Positions 8,065 through 15,648 of a DNA stretch of 64,000 nt are shown here, piece by piece (within the stretch, counting starts at the first letter, position 1; each line of letters begins with the position of its first letter). The position numbers and the translations under genes were made by a program. The DNA lies in the IMG/VR virus record IMGVR_UViG_3300021197_001433, positions 1 through 64,000 of that record; one strand, 5' to 3'. The notes under the pieces were generated by a model. That model had not been told where the DNA came from and did not search any database. It worked only from the letters and a program-made list of their open reading frames with translations. This stretch comes from a virus.

Positions 8065-9258
8065 CCACTGCCAATCATTTATTTGTTTGAGATCTTCTCC
8101 AGTTTTAGCAAACTCCGCTCCATCATTTGCTCCTCGTAGCACCCATTCACTATGGTCTCCGTGTGCATGTGTACACCACACTTCTAGTCTATGCCGTGTT
8201 TCAATGTCCACTTGTCCTGGTATACAACGACTTTGTAGTTTAGTACATTCACGAAATGCTGTGCGCCATGCACGATATGGATCCTCTGCAAAATGTGCAA
8301 ATGCACTAAGTTCTGGGACAACTTGTATTGGAAAACTTGTAGTAAAGTCTACACCAAAATCATCTACTTCAGTGTTTAATAGTAAATCACAGTTATATAA
8401 TATCACTCCCATTGTTCCATATTCTAGATCATTGCTCATGTTGCGAGCATTAAAAATGTAATGACTGGGTGTGCGCAATCTATCAGGTAAAAAATCAAAT
8501 CCGAAGTCTGGATTAATTTGTGTTTTTGCAAATACTGCAAAGTAATGATCTGTGTCACTTATCTCAGCCGCACGGCGTAGTGCATTAAGTTGTCCTTCAA
8601 CTCCGTGTAATCTCTTTGCCTGCGGATAGGATTTTTTTAGTATATCGTAGTTTAAATCGGCGTTTTTTTCGTCATAGGAAATGAACACTACATCTTGTGT
8701 CTTTTCATCTACTTTATAGTCAGTATGACGCAATATGTATGGGTAGTCATAGTACTGTGTCCGAAAATGCTGTTTACAGTCACGTGGCACTAGTAGTACG
8801 CTACCGTTTGTGCCAAAGGCGTGTAGATTGCGTTTTTCCCATAAATTAGGTTGAAAATCAAATCGTGCATCACTGTAGTATACCCAGTCATACATGTTGC
8901 CCAGTGTTGGTCTAGGCACACCATCGCTATGCCAGTTGATATGCTCGTACCAACCGAGAACCTTAAGGTCACCTGCTTGACGCTTAAAAGCGTCTACAGG
9001 TACTAAAAAAGTATCACCAAACTGTTGATCACCACTTGCCCAGCAGTGTATTTGTGTTGCTTCCCAGGGTACAGGTTGCCATGTAAAATCAAAGTCTGTG
9101 TAGTCACATAGATCACTTACAACCCATACATATTCTGTGGTTGCACGTTCTACTATGCGTTTGATAGTGGCTAGATGTGTATTGTTATAGCGTGTGTATT
9201 TTGTGTGTGCAGGCAGTTGTGCTGTACCGCCCATTTGCATGCAGTATATGTCAAACAT
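8032..9258 (-). CDS. glycosyltransferase-like protein, possibly catalytically degenerate
   Basis: A 408-residue protein. The ATG at 9258 overlaps the preceding stop by 8 bases (ATGTTTGA) and is preferred over an in-frame codon at 9273. The C-terminal half is a paralogue of the protein at 21669: both have an ISYDE/LSYDE strand, a P.AKR.(H/D)GV.G segment and AWR..FRE. The paralogue's DGD (DxD-like) triad falls here at VFAKT, so the usual metal-binding acidic motif is missing in this domain. The N-terminal half has VVSDLCDYTDFDF, an acidic segment that may serve instead. A nucleotide-sugar transferase or a non-catalytic partner are both possible. It is the last gene of the accessory operon. Confidence 0.6.
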   Translation of the reverse strand: MFDIYCMQMGGTAQLPAHTKYTRYNNTHLATIKRIVERATTEYVWVVSDLCDYTDFDFTWQPVPWEATQIHCWASGDQQFGDTFLVPVDAFKRQAGDLKVLGWYEHINWHSDGVPRPTLGNMYDWVYYSDARFDFQPNLWEKRNLHAFGTNGSVLLVPRDCKQHFRTQYYDYPYILRHTDYKVDEKTQDVVFISYDEKNADLNYDILKKSYPQAKRLHGVEGQLNALRRAAEISDTDHYFAVFAKTQINPDFGFDFLPDRLRTPSHYIFNARNMSNDLEYGTMGVILYNCDLLLNTEVDDFGVDFTTSFPIQVVPELSAFAHFAEDPYRAWRTAFRECTKLQSRCIPGQVDIETRHRLEVWCTHAHGDHSEWVLRGANDGAEFAKTGEDLKQINDWQWLRSRFDSLYN

Positions 9259-9553
9259 CCCAGCCCAACGCAAACTTGGTTTCTTCAGGAATCATATCAG
9301 GACCAAAAGGAGGATCCCATACTAATTCACGTTCCACTTTATTAACACCTTCAACAGCCATTACTGCATCATAGATGTCCTGACAAATCTGATCTGCAAA
9401 AGGACACATCATACTTGTAAGCGTATGCTTTACAATTACACTTTCTTCTGCAACATCCAAGTGGTATATTAACCCAAGATCATATACATTAATGCTAATC
9501 TCAGGATCATGCACTGTGCGCAATGCTGCAATTACAAGTTCTTCACTTACCAT
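9251..9553 (-). CDS. MIP18/SufT-like (DUF59) Fe-S cluster maturation protein
   Basis: A 100-residue protein of the MIP18 family. It carries the family core DPEISINVYDLGLIY (16-30) and the later conserved cysteine, C50, in TSMMCPFADQI. Members (SufT, PaaD, MIP18) help insert Fe-S clusters into target proteins. The gene shares an operon with five radical-SAM proteins, each needing at least one [4Fe-4S] cluster, so assisting those is the natural inference. It lies between a 2OG-Fe(II) oxygenase and the last glycosyltransferase-like gene, overlapping both by 7-8 bases. Confidence 0.85.
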   Translation of the reverse strand: MVSEELVIAALRTVHDPEISINVYDLGLIYHLDVAEESVIVKHTLTSMMCPFADQICQDIYDAVMAVEGVNKVERELVWDPPFGPDMIPEETKFALGWDV

Positions 9554-10059
9554 ATAGGACTTGGTTCCTCTGTTATTCTATAACTCTGATATATGCTCAT
9601 GCGCCTTTTTGTAACAGGCGAGCGCATGCCATGTTCATGTTGCGTGGGGTTAAACATCAAGTACCCACCATTTTTAATGTAAGGAACACTGCGCCACATG
9701 CCATCTATGTAACAGTGGGTACCCATACTTTCGTCACCTTTGCAAAGATATATCTGTACATTAGCACTTAGATTAGGACTTAAATCTTTGTGTACTTCAT
9801 TAATATAACCTTCATAATCATACCATAACTGTGTTGCATTAGCAAAACACGGTGTAGCAAAATATTCTTGTATCTTTTTTTCTATTTCAGGTAAGTGCAG
9901 TCCTTTTTTATAGTGTCCTTCGTCTCTGTTTAGTGCCCCTTGTCCCAAGCGTTGCCAGCAGTCTCGCTGTTTGAAATACTTGCGTAGTTTCTTTATTGTT
10001 GCTTTATCAAATGCATCTTCGATACGATAAAAGTCATCATGCAATTTCACTAACTGCAT
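9547..10059 (-). CDS. 2-oxoglutarate/Fe(II)-dependent oxygenase
   Basis: A 170-residue oxygenase of the double-stranded beta-helix type. A facial triad can be read as H90-x-D92 (EVHKD) and a distal histidine at 141 or 143 (QHEHGMR), with R152 or R153 positioned to bind 2-oxoglutarate (KRRMSIYQSYR). Such enzymes hydroxylate or desaturate small molecules, sugars or protein side chains. The substrate is unknown. It overlaps the carbamoyltransferase gene by 10 bases and the MIP18-like gene by 7. It belongs to a different subfamily from the pair at 22567-24214. Confidence 0.75.
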   Translation of the reverse strand: MQLVKLHDDFYRIEDAFDKATIKKLRKYFKQRDCWQRLGQGALNRDEGHYKKGLHLPEIEKKIQEYFATPCFANATQLWYDYEGYINEVHKDLSPNLSANVQIYLCKGDESMGTHCYIDGMWRSVPYIKNGGYLMFNPTQHEHGMRSPVTKRRMSIYQSYRITEEPSPIW

Positions 10060-11537
10060 ACTGTTACTCCATAACGTTCTTCAAATCTATCTGCATCACT
10101 GCGATTGTTTACCATTGGTTCGCCTTTGATATTTAAACTTGTGTTTAATAGCAGTGGACAACCTGTCAAAAAATACCACTTTTCAAGCAGCGCACGAACA
10201 CCTGGATGATCGTTTTTGCCCACAGTTTGTACTCTAGCAGTTTCATCTTTATGCACAATAGCAGGATATAGTTCTGGGTTCTTTAAATAGTACACACCCT
10301 GCATATATGGATTTGTATCTCCGTGCATGTTAAAAACATCTTCAGCATGTTCTTCTAATACCATTGGTGCAAACGGACGGAACTTTTGTCTACGCTTTAT
10401 TTCATTTACACGATCTTTAATATCCTCACCGCGTGGATCAGCAAGCAAACTTCTAGTGCCCAATGCTCTTGGTCCAAACTCTGCACGACCAGTAGCAACA
10501 CCTACAATTTTATCAGTCATTAATTTTCCAATAACTGCATCAACAGGATACTCGCCTCCCATGTCATGTCCTAGATAAGGACCTTCCCACTGTAACCGTT
10601 TTCCATACATCAGTGCTGCAGCACCCAAACTACTACCGCAGTCACCTGGGTTAGGCATAATCCACAATTTGCGACAGTATCCACTAAGCATGCTATTTGC
10701 TACGCAGTTTAGAGCAACACCGCCCATGAACACTACATTGTCTCGTCTCGTACAATGCTTTTGAAATATACCGCGCAGTAATTGCTCTAGAACTCGTTGC
10801 GCGCCAGCAGCAATATCATACTCCGTTAATCCTGTGCCTGCGAAATGATCCTCATCAATACCTGTGTGTAAGTTGTCTACAAACTGTACTAGATCCTCGT
10901 CTTTAACAAGTTTTAGATTTTCTTGGTATGCATCCAAATAACTTTTGCCATATGCTGCCATGCCCATTAAAATGTATTCATCTTCCATGGGCTTTAATCC
11001 AACATACTTTGTTACTGCACTGTAGTAAAGTCCAATACTGTGAGGATACTGCTGGCTCCAGATCTTTTTATATCGTGCAATGCCTTTGCCCAATATTTGT
11101 GGTTCATACCAAGCATCCCAAACACTGATTGTATCCCATTCACCAATAGCATCCACTACTATAACTTTTGCACTGTCAAAAGGACTGGTTTGAAATCCTG
11201 CTGCAGCGTGACACTTATGATGACCATAACTTTGGACAGGTGCCCACATACGATGTTTGCGTAATATATTTTTTGGTGTTGTGCTAAAGTCCAGTGCTTT
11301 ACGCCATTCGCCACTGTATAACTGTCGTGTGCGCTTTGACCAGTGATTCTCGTACCATGCTATGTGATTGGGCTCGCCATAACTGCATGCATCTTCAATC
11401 AGTGCATCATTTAAGTTAGCATCATTCTTTATGCCGCTATAACGCTCTGCATGTCCAGCAAAAAGGATATCACCTCGTTTATTAATTAGTGTTGCGCCAG
11501 CATCGTGGAAGCCTGCACTAAGTCCTAGAATTGTCAT
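10050..11537 (-). CDS. NodU/TobZ-type O-carbamoyltransferase
   Basis: Transfers a carbamoyl group from carbamoyl phosphate, through carbamoyl-adenylate, to a sugar hydroxyl. The N-terminal Kae1-like part starts with LGLSAGFHDAGATL (4-17) and contains MEDEYILMGMAAYG and FMGGVALNCVAN. The C-terminal YrdC-like part has the family signature GRAEFGPRALGTRSLLADPR. The 495 residues are somewhat short of the usual 540-580. In the cluster it probably carbamoylates the phage-made sugar or glycan. It is followed within 10 bases by a 2OG oxygenase. Confidence 0.92.
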   Translation of the reverse strand: MTILGLSAGFHDAGATLINKRGDILFAGHAERYSGIKNDANLNDALIEDACSYGEPNHIAWYENHWSKRTRQLYSGEWRKALDFSTTPKNILRKHRMWAPVQSYGHHKCHAAAGFQTSPFDSAKVIVVDAIGEWDTISVWDAWYEPQILGKGIARYKKIWSQQYPHSIGLYYSAVTKYVGLKPMEDEYILMGMAAYGKSYLDAYQENLKLVKDEDLVQFVDNLHTGIDEDHFAGTGLTEYDIAAGAQRVLEQLLRGIFQKHCTRRDNVVFMGGVALNCVANSMLSGYCRKLWIMPNPGDCGSSLGAAALMYGKRLQWEGPYLGHDMGGEYPVDAVIGKLMTDKIVGVATGRAEFGPRALGTRSLLADPRGEDIKDRVNEIKRRQKFRPFAPMVLEEHAEDVFNMHGDTNPYMQGVYYLKNPELYPAIVHKDETARVQTVGKNDHPGVRALLEKWYFLTGCPLLLNTSLNIKGEPMVNNRSDADRFEERYGVTVCS

Positions 11538-11682
11538 CGTTTAATACCCATGTCTTGCTACAATAATAACATACTGCAACTGGTCTGTCTAGTGTTATTT
11601 TTATAGTAAACAGTGGATGAGATTTATCTGGACAACTTAGTGTGCAGGGTTCATCAACTGTAAATGTTTCTTTACTTTTCAA
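11518..11682 (-). CDS. small CHCC-type zinc-binding protein
   Basis: A small protein with the arrangement C-x3-C-x4-HP followed by CYYC (SCPDKSHP ... AVCYYCSKTW), which matches the zf-CHCC family related to the NDUFS6 zinc subunit of complex I. The start is uncertain: the open frame reaches 11748 with no ATG. TTG at 11682 is chosen because it leaves only an 11-base overlap with the upstream flavoprotein gene and has a purine-rich GAGAAAG upstream. A role tied to Fe-S or redox proteins is suggested by family and neighbours only. Confidence 0.6.
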   Translation of the reverse strand: MKSKETFTVDEPCTLSCPDKSHPLFTIKITLDRPVAVCYYCSKTWVLNDDNSRT

Positions 11683-12397
11683 CAAATGCTTTCTCTTGTA
11701 CAAAATTTCCTGCACTGCGCTTACTGCCTTCAGTAAATCCTGTGTCAATGAACAAATTTTTCATGTCTGTATTAAAATCCATGCTGCCACATATCATAAC
11801 TTTATCGCTGTCAGGTCTAATAAATTTCCAATATTCATCATTTGCAATATGTTCTTGTATGCGACCACCAAGCACACCCTGCGCAGGTGTCTCCTGAGTT
11901 ACAGTTGGATAGTAATTATGAATGCTATCACTGAGCATCTCTTGTAAAAAATCATGGTAAGCAAGTAGTTCATCATTTGTTCTTACTGACCATGCTAGGT
12001 TTATTGTAGTAAAATTATTGTAGGTATCTGGATCTCTAAGTATACTAACAAATGGAGCAATGCCAGTACCAGTAGCAAATAACCATAAATTGCCACCTAG
12101 TTCAATGTTTGCCATTGTAAGTGTGCCGCTGGTTCTTTCTTTTACTTCAAGTTTATCTCCAACATCTACATGTTGTAATTTACTTGTTAGTGGACCGTCA
12201 GGTACTTTAATGCTGTAAAACTCAAGGTAGTCATCACCAGGGCCTGAGGTGAAACTATATGCCCTGGTAATGTTAGTTTCAGGTAAGCCAATCATTGTAA
12301 ACTCACCTGCTGTAAATCTGAAACTACGAGGACGCTCTGTCCTCATACGAAACAGTGCGTCTGTATAGTGTTCTACTTCTGTAATTGATAGTATCAT
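11672..12397 (-). CDS. ferredoxin/flavodoxin-NADP reductase-like flavoprotein
   Basis: A 241-residue FNR-fold protein. FAD is bound by RAYS (45-48, family RxYS), the NADP domain starts with ATGTGIAPF, and the C-terminus has the CGS-MDFNTDM segment common in FNRs and ends in an aromatic-poor FVEK rather than the usual terminal Tyr/Trp. It would move electrons between NADPH and a ferredoxin or flavodoxin. In Escherichia coli the Fpr-flavodoxin couple reduces radical-SAM clusters, so it is a likely reductant source for the five radical-SAM proteins in this operon. The start is coupled to the tiny basic ORF upstream through ATGA. Confidence 0.88.
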   Translation of the reverse strand: MILSITEVEHYTDALFRMRTERPRSFRFTAGEFTMIGLPETNITRAYSFTSGPGDDYLEFYSIKVPDGPLTSKLQHVDVGDKLEVKERTSGTLTMANIELGGNLWLFATGTGIAPFVSILRDPDTYNNFTTINLAWSVRTNDELLAYHDFLQEMLSDSIHNYYPTVTQETPAQGVLGGRIQEHIANDEYWKFIRPDSDKVMICGSMDFNTDMKNLFIDTGFTEGSKRSAGNFVQEKAFVEK

Positions 12398-12489
12398 TTG
12401 TAAATAAATGGATCGCGCTTGCGCAGTTCTTTTAAACGTTTTCTATAACGTATTTCCATTTTAATTTTAGCAATTAATTTTTTAATCAA
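12394..12489 (-). CDS. tiny very basic peptide (31 residues)
   Basis: A short frame between the cytidylyltransferase-like gene and the flavoprotein gene. It starts with TTG at 12489 (overlapping the preceding stop by 8 bases) or ATG at 12459, and its TGA overlaps the flavoprotein ATG (ATGA). About half of the residues are Lys or Arg; it ends KRDPFIYK. The precise fit at both ends suggests a real coupled gene. I recall similar basic peptides ending in RDPFIYK in T4-like cyanophages, but cannot confirm it. Function unknown; nucleic-acid binding is conceivable. Confidence 0.55.
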   Translation of the reverse strand: MIKKLIAKIKMEIRYRKRLKELRKRDPFIYK

Positions 12490-12856
12490 GTTCACCGTCT
12501 AGCCTCATTTCTTCTCTTATTTTTGTACCACTCACCTCATGTATTTTAGCACCTAAATCATGTTGTGTCAATGTGTAACCCACACCTCTTCCATAACTAA
12601 TGTCTACGATATTTGGTACACGCATTATAATATAGTTTTCTGTATATGCATGACCTGCTGCCTCTAGTGAATCTCTAATGTTATGCCATACTTGTTCGTA
12701 ATCAAATGGATTATCTTCCCAGCCCTCTACATCACGCACCTGTATTACAACTTGTCCAGTTTCCTCTAGTGCCTGCTCAAATAGTGCAGTGTGTCCACTG
12801 TGCCAGGGTTGCCAGCGTCCCAATAATTGCACTGTGGGCTTTTTCCAATCAAACAT
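12482..12856 (-). CDS. cytidylyltransferase-like nucleotidyltransferase
   Basis: A 124-residue nucleotidyltransferase of the HxGH superfamily. GRWQPWHSGH (13-22) gives the HxGH nucleotide-binding motif (H19-H22), and SGTKIREEM near residue 109 corresponds to the ISxTxxR motif. Enzymes of this type join NTP to a phosphorylated alcohol or sugar (glycerol-3-phosphate, ethanolamine phosphate, NMN). It directly follows an APS-kinase-like gene with a one-base stop/start overlap (TAATG), suggesting a kinase-nucleotidyltransferase pair that activates a small molecule for transfer onto a glycan. Confidence 0.8.
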   Translation of the reverse strand: MFDWKKPTVQLLGRWQPWHSGHTALFEQALEETGQVVIQVRDVEGWEDNPFDYEQVWHNIRDSLEAAGHAYTENYIIMRVPNIVDISYGRGVGYTLTQHDLGAKIHEVSGTKIREEMRLDGELD

Positions 12857-13299
12857 TATAATCTCTCCGTTGGTTTTCCTTGCTGAGCAAGCATGTAATT
12901 ATTTACGACTTTTGTAAGTTCTGCATGTGTATCCTTAAACCAAGATGCTACATGATAGTTACAGTGTTGTACTGGTTCAAACACAGCATTAGTATCTTCG
13001 TATCGACCTTCAGTAATAGTATCCATCCATACTGTGTAGTCTGCTGCAAACGCTGCGCGGGCTGCACTAGTAGGACAAACAAAGTCTGCTACTGCAATAC
13101 GTCCTGCCAGTACTACACCATCTGCTAGATGTCTCATGCGCTGTGCTTGCCTCATGCGACCCTCGAGTGTAAAGTCCCAGTCATCATACATTGTTCTTAT
13201 TTTATCTGCGTTAAGCCATACACCGTTAATTAATTCACAAAACGGTTCTGCTAGTGTGCTTTTTCCACTACCAGGCAATCCGCATATTAATATTTTCAT
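12856..13299 (-). CDS. APS-kinase-like P-loop kinase
   Basis: A 147-residue P-loop kinase with Walker A GLPGSGKST at residues 7-15. The segment NADKIRTMYDDWDF corresponds to the adenylylsulfate-kinase region GDNIR, and VADFVCPTSAAR to the S(F)ISPYR region, so the closest family is CysC. True CysC is about 200 residues, and the partner here is a cytidylyltransferase-like protein rather than an ATP sulfurylase. A sugar or alcohol kinase is therefore as likely as sulfate activation. It lies between the 361-residue unknown protein and the nucleotidyltransferase, overlapping both. Confidence 0.75.
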   Translation of the reverse strand: MKILICGLPGSGKSTLAEPFCELINGVWLNADKIRTMYDDWDFTLEGRMRQAQRMRHLADGVVLAGRIAVADFVCPTSAARAAFAADYTVWMDTITEGRYEDTNAVFEPVQHCNYHVASWFKDTHAELTKVVNNYMLAQQGKPTERL

Positions 13300-14381
13300 C
13301 TAAGATTCTCGAGTTGTAGTTGTTCATGATCTGCACTACTCCAATGATAGTCATATGTAGCACTACTAGATCCACATTCTATTTTATAGATATCTAAATA
13401 ATCGCCCATCTGTTTCCAGATGTCCTGGGCATCTGTTGTCCCAAAACTATTTAGCAGGTCAACTGAACCCAATTTTAAATATCCTAGACTAAGTTGCGGG
13501 TTATATGGATTAAAACCATTTTCTGTTAACCAACTACTGAATCCTTGAATCTCATCTCTATGCCAGGGTGCGTTTTCAAATGTAACATCATTGCCCCATT
13601 CAACGTCAAACTCACCGCTGTAGTATTTTAAATGTGTTATGGCTTCACAAACTGCGTCAGTAAGCACTGGAGCATGTTCGTCTCTGTACACCTCCATAAG
13701 TGTTTTGCCTATCTGACACCAGTGCATGTACACCCCACCCAGTTCTCTGTTGTAACCGTTTTCTAAAAACCCAATGCGATGCTCATCATCTAATAGATGG
13801 CGCGGTGTCCTAGTAAATTGTGTAATTTGACTAGGGCGTGTCCAGTATGGATTCTGCACAACTTTACGCTGGCTCATGCACAGACTTTCTATTTCGTGAC
13901 ACAACAAATTAAGTTGTCTAATAGCATAGCGTATTTCCGCTGAGCAGTTTACTGTGTACTTGCTTGGATTTTCTACTGTGCCTTCCAGTACTTCAAAATG
14001 ATTGTGTAGTATATTCATTACATCATGTTTAAGTACGAGACCTTTATTAACGGGATCGTCATCCATTCTGCCAATGGGATACTCTGGACCAAAACGTACT
14101 ACATCAGGCGCAAACCATTCTTCAATATAATAATCCAATTCGCTTTGATTAATTGTAAAAATATGTCTGTTTAATTCCTTGCACAGGTATTGTAAATCTC
14201 TTTGTGTATGTGGAAAACCATGGAAGCAATAATTCTTTTCAAGGTGCAAACTTTTTTGCAGCACATCCTGCTCCAGTGCCACTATCCAGTCCTGTGCCAT
14301 TTTATTATCACAGGGTACAATGTTGTAATCAATTGTTTCCTGTGTTTTGTAATTGCGTAAAACTATTTTAACAGATTTCAT
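13296..14381 (-). CDS. hypothetical protein of the radical-SAM operon
   Basis: A 361-residue soluble protein with no motif I recognise. It is rich in Trp, Tyr and His, has scattered cysteines without a CxxC or CxxxCxxC pattern, and no signal or membrane segment. Its start overlaps the end of the first radical-SAM gene by 14 bases and its end overlaps the kinase gene by 4, so it is tightly embedded. It could be a substrate-binding partner, a scaffold or the modified target of the radical-SAM enzymes. None of these is shown by sequence. Confidence 0.7.
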   Translation of the reverse strand: MKSVKIVLRNYKTQETIDYNIVPCDNKMAQDWIVALEQDVLQKSLHLEKNYCFHGFPHTQRDLQYLCKELNRHIFTINQSELDYYIEEWFAPDVVRFGPEYPIGRMDDDPVNKGLVLKHDVMNILHNHFEVLEGTVENPSKYTVNCSAEIRYAIRQLNLLCHEIESLCMSQRKVVQNPYWTRPSQITQFTRTPRHLLDDEHRIGFLENGYNRELGGVYMHWCQIGKTLMEVYRDEHAPVLTDAVCEAITHLKYYSGEFDVEWGNDVTFENAPWHRDEIQGFSSWLTENGFNPYNPQLSLGYLKLGSVDLLNSFGTTDAQDIWKQMGDYLDIYKIECGSSSATYDYHWSSADHEQLQLENLR

Positions 14382-15648
14382 CCCAAAACTCTCTTGCTTG
14401 TATGGTCTTTAGTGTGTCTCTAAACTGCATACCACCGCGCAGATTATCCAACGCTTGCATACGCCACTTGCCTTTTATTCTTGCTTTTGCATATTCATCC
14501 GGAAACTGTTCTTCAAATGTAGGACGAGTAAGTAGATCTTTTAGCATTTGTCTTATTGTAGGATTATCTATGTAACTAGTTAGTAACAACTCATTTACAT
14601 AATCATGAAGTATTTTTTTAGGAAGAAACAGCGGGCTCATTGCAATATCAGGCGTAAATGCAAATACTACTTTAGCAAGTATATCCACTTTGTAATGATT
14701 TGCAAGACGACATATGCCTACTAAATCAAACAAACCTGGTAATGTAAGTGTAAAGTCAATACGCATTTTGCGTCTATCACCTGCTGCGTGGTGTACCCCA
14801 CTAGCAAAATTATCTAGCCATTTTCTATAATCTAATCCTGTGCGTATATATTCTCCAACTTCCGTTGTGCCATCTAGGCTTGCACATATTTGCCAATCGC
14901 GAATGTTGCGTAGTATATCTGTGTACAAATTTTGACCTTTATAGTCTACACGACTTAGGTTTGTATTATAACGTGCATACAAGCCAGGGCCATCTCCTAG
15001 TTCAATGATACGTTGCATGTACTGCCAATGCTGTTCATACATAAGTGGCTCTCCGCCTACCCAGTATACTTCTTCGATACGATGTTCTTCAACTGCTTGT
15101 GCAAACTCTGCTTCTACAGTATCTTTTTGGAAAGTTTCAATAGCCTTTTTCACAGGCTTTTCCATCCAGGGTTCTATTCTATTTTGTTTACGGGCTTCTG
15201 TCTCCCAAGCACTACTAAGCATTGGTCCACACATACGACATTTATAGTTACACAAGTTGCTAAAACGATAATCCCAACTAACAGGTTTCATAGTTGTATA
15301 ACCATCCCAGTCTGTGTTTACTACAACATCCTCCCATTTGTGTGCGAACAACTGATTAAAATAATCCCTATAAACATCATGGTTAAGTAGCCGTTTATCA
15401 CATACTTCACATTCAGGCGGTACTTCATTGTTTAACATCTGCATACGGATACGGCGTATATTTTCTCCGTTCCAATATTCATCAAGTGTGCTTGGTTTGT
15501 ATTCTCCCGTGCCTTCTGCTGTATCAATGTACTGTTTAAAGTTTTGTGCAGGCTCACGACTAGCACAGCACAAGCGTCTCTCAGTTTGTGGACTAAGATA
15601 TGTGTGTGTCCAGGGTGCCATACATAAATTATCTGGCTTAGAGTTCAT
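14368..15648 (-). CDS. radical-SAM protein 1 (twitch-type N-terminus)
   Basis: A 426-residue radical-SAM protein. The SAM-cluster motif CxxxCxxC is C133-C137-C140 (NLCNYKCRMCG), followed by the SAM-binding GGEP. The N-terminus has extra cysteines typical of phage twitch-type radical-SAM proteins: LCMAPWTH (C9), a CC pair at 27-28 and CEVC at 80-83, which may hold an auxiliary cluster. It is downstream of four related genes and overlaps radical-SAM 2 by 11 bases. The reaction and substrate are unknown; related SPASM/twitch enzymes modify peptides, sugars or cofactors. Confidence 0.88.
   Translation of the reverse strand: MNSKPDNLCMAPWTHTYLSPQTERRLCCASREPAQNFKQYIDTAEGTGEYKPSTLDEYWNGENIRRIRMQMLNNEVPPECEVCDKRLLNHDVYRDYFNQLFAHKWEDVVVNTDWDGYTTMKPVSWDYRFSNLCNYKCRMCGPMLSSAWETEARKQNRIEPWMEKPVKKAIETFQKDTVEAEFAQAVEEHRIEEVYWVGGEPLMYEQHWQYMQRIIELGDGPGLYARYNTNLSRVDYKGQNLYTDILRNIRDWQICASLDGTTEVGEYIRTGLDYRKWLDNFASGVHHAAGDRRKMRIDFTLTLPGLFDLVGICRLANHYKVDILAKVVFAFTPDIAMSPLFLPKKILHDYVNELLLTSYIDNPTIRQMLKDLLTRPTFEEQFPDEYAKARIKGKWRMQALDNLRGGMQFRDTLKTIQAREFWDEIC

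Noticed and set aside
12856-13299. True CysC for sulfate assimilation
   Set aside because: Short, divergent core and no sulfurylase or sulfotransferase nearby; only a family-level call is justified.
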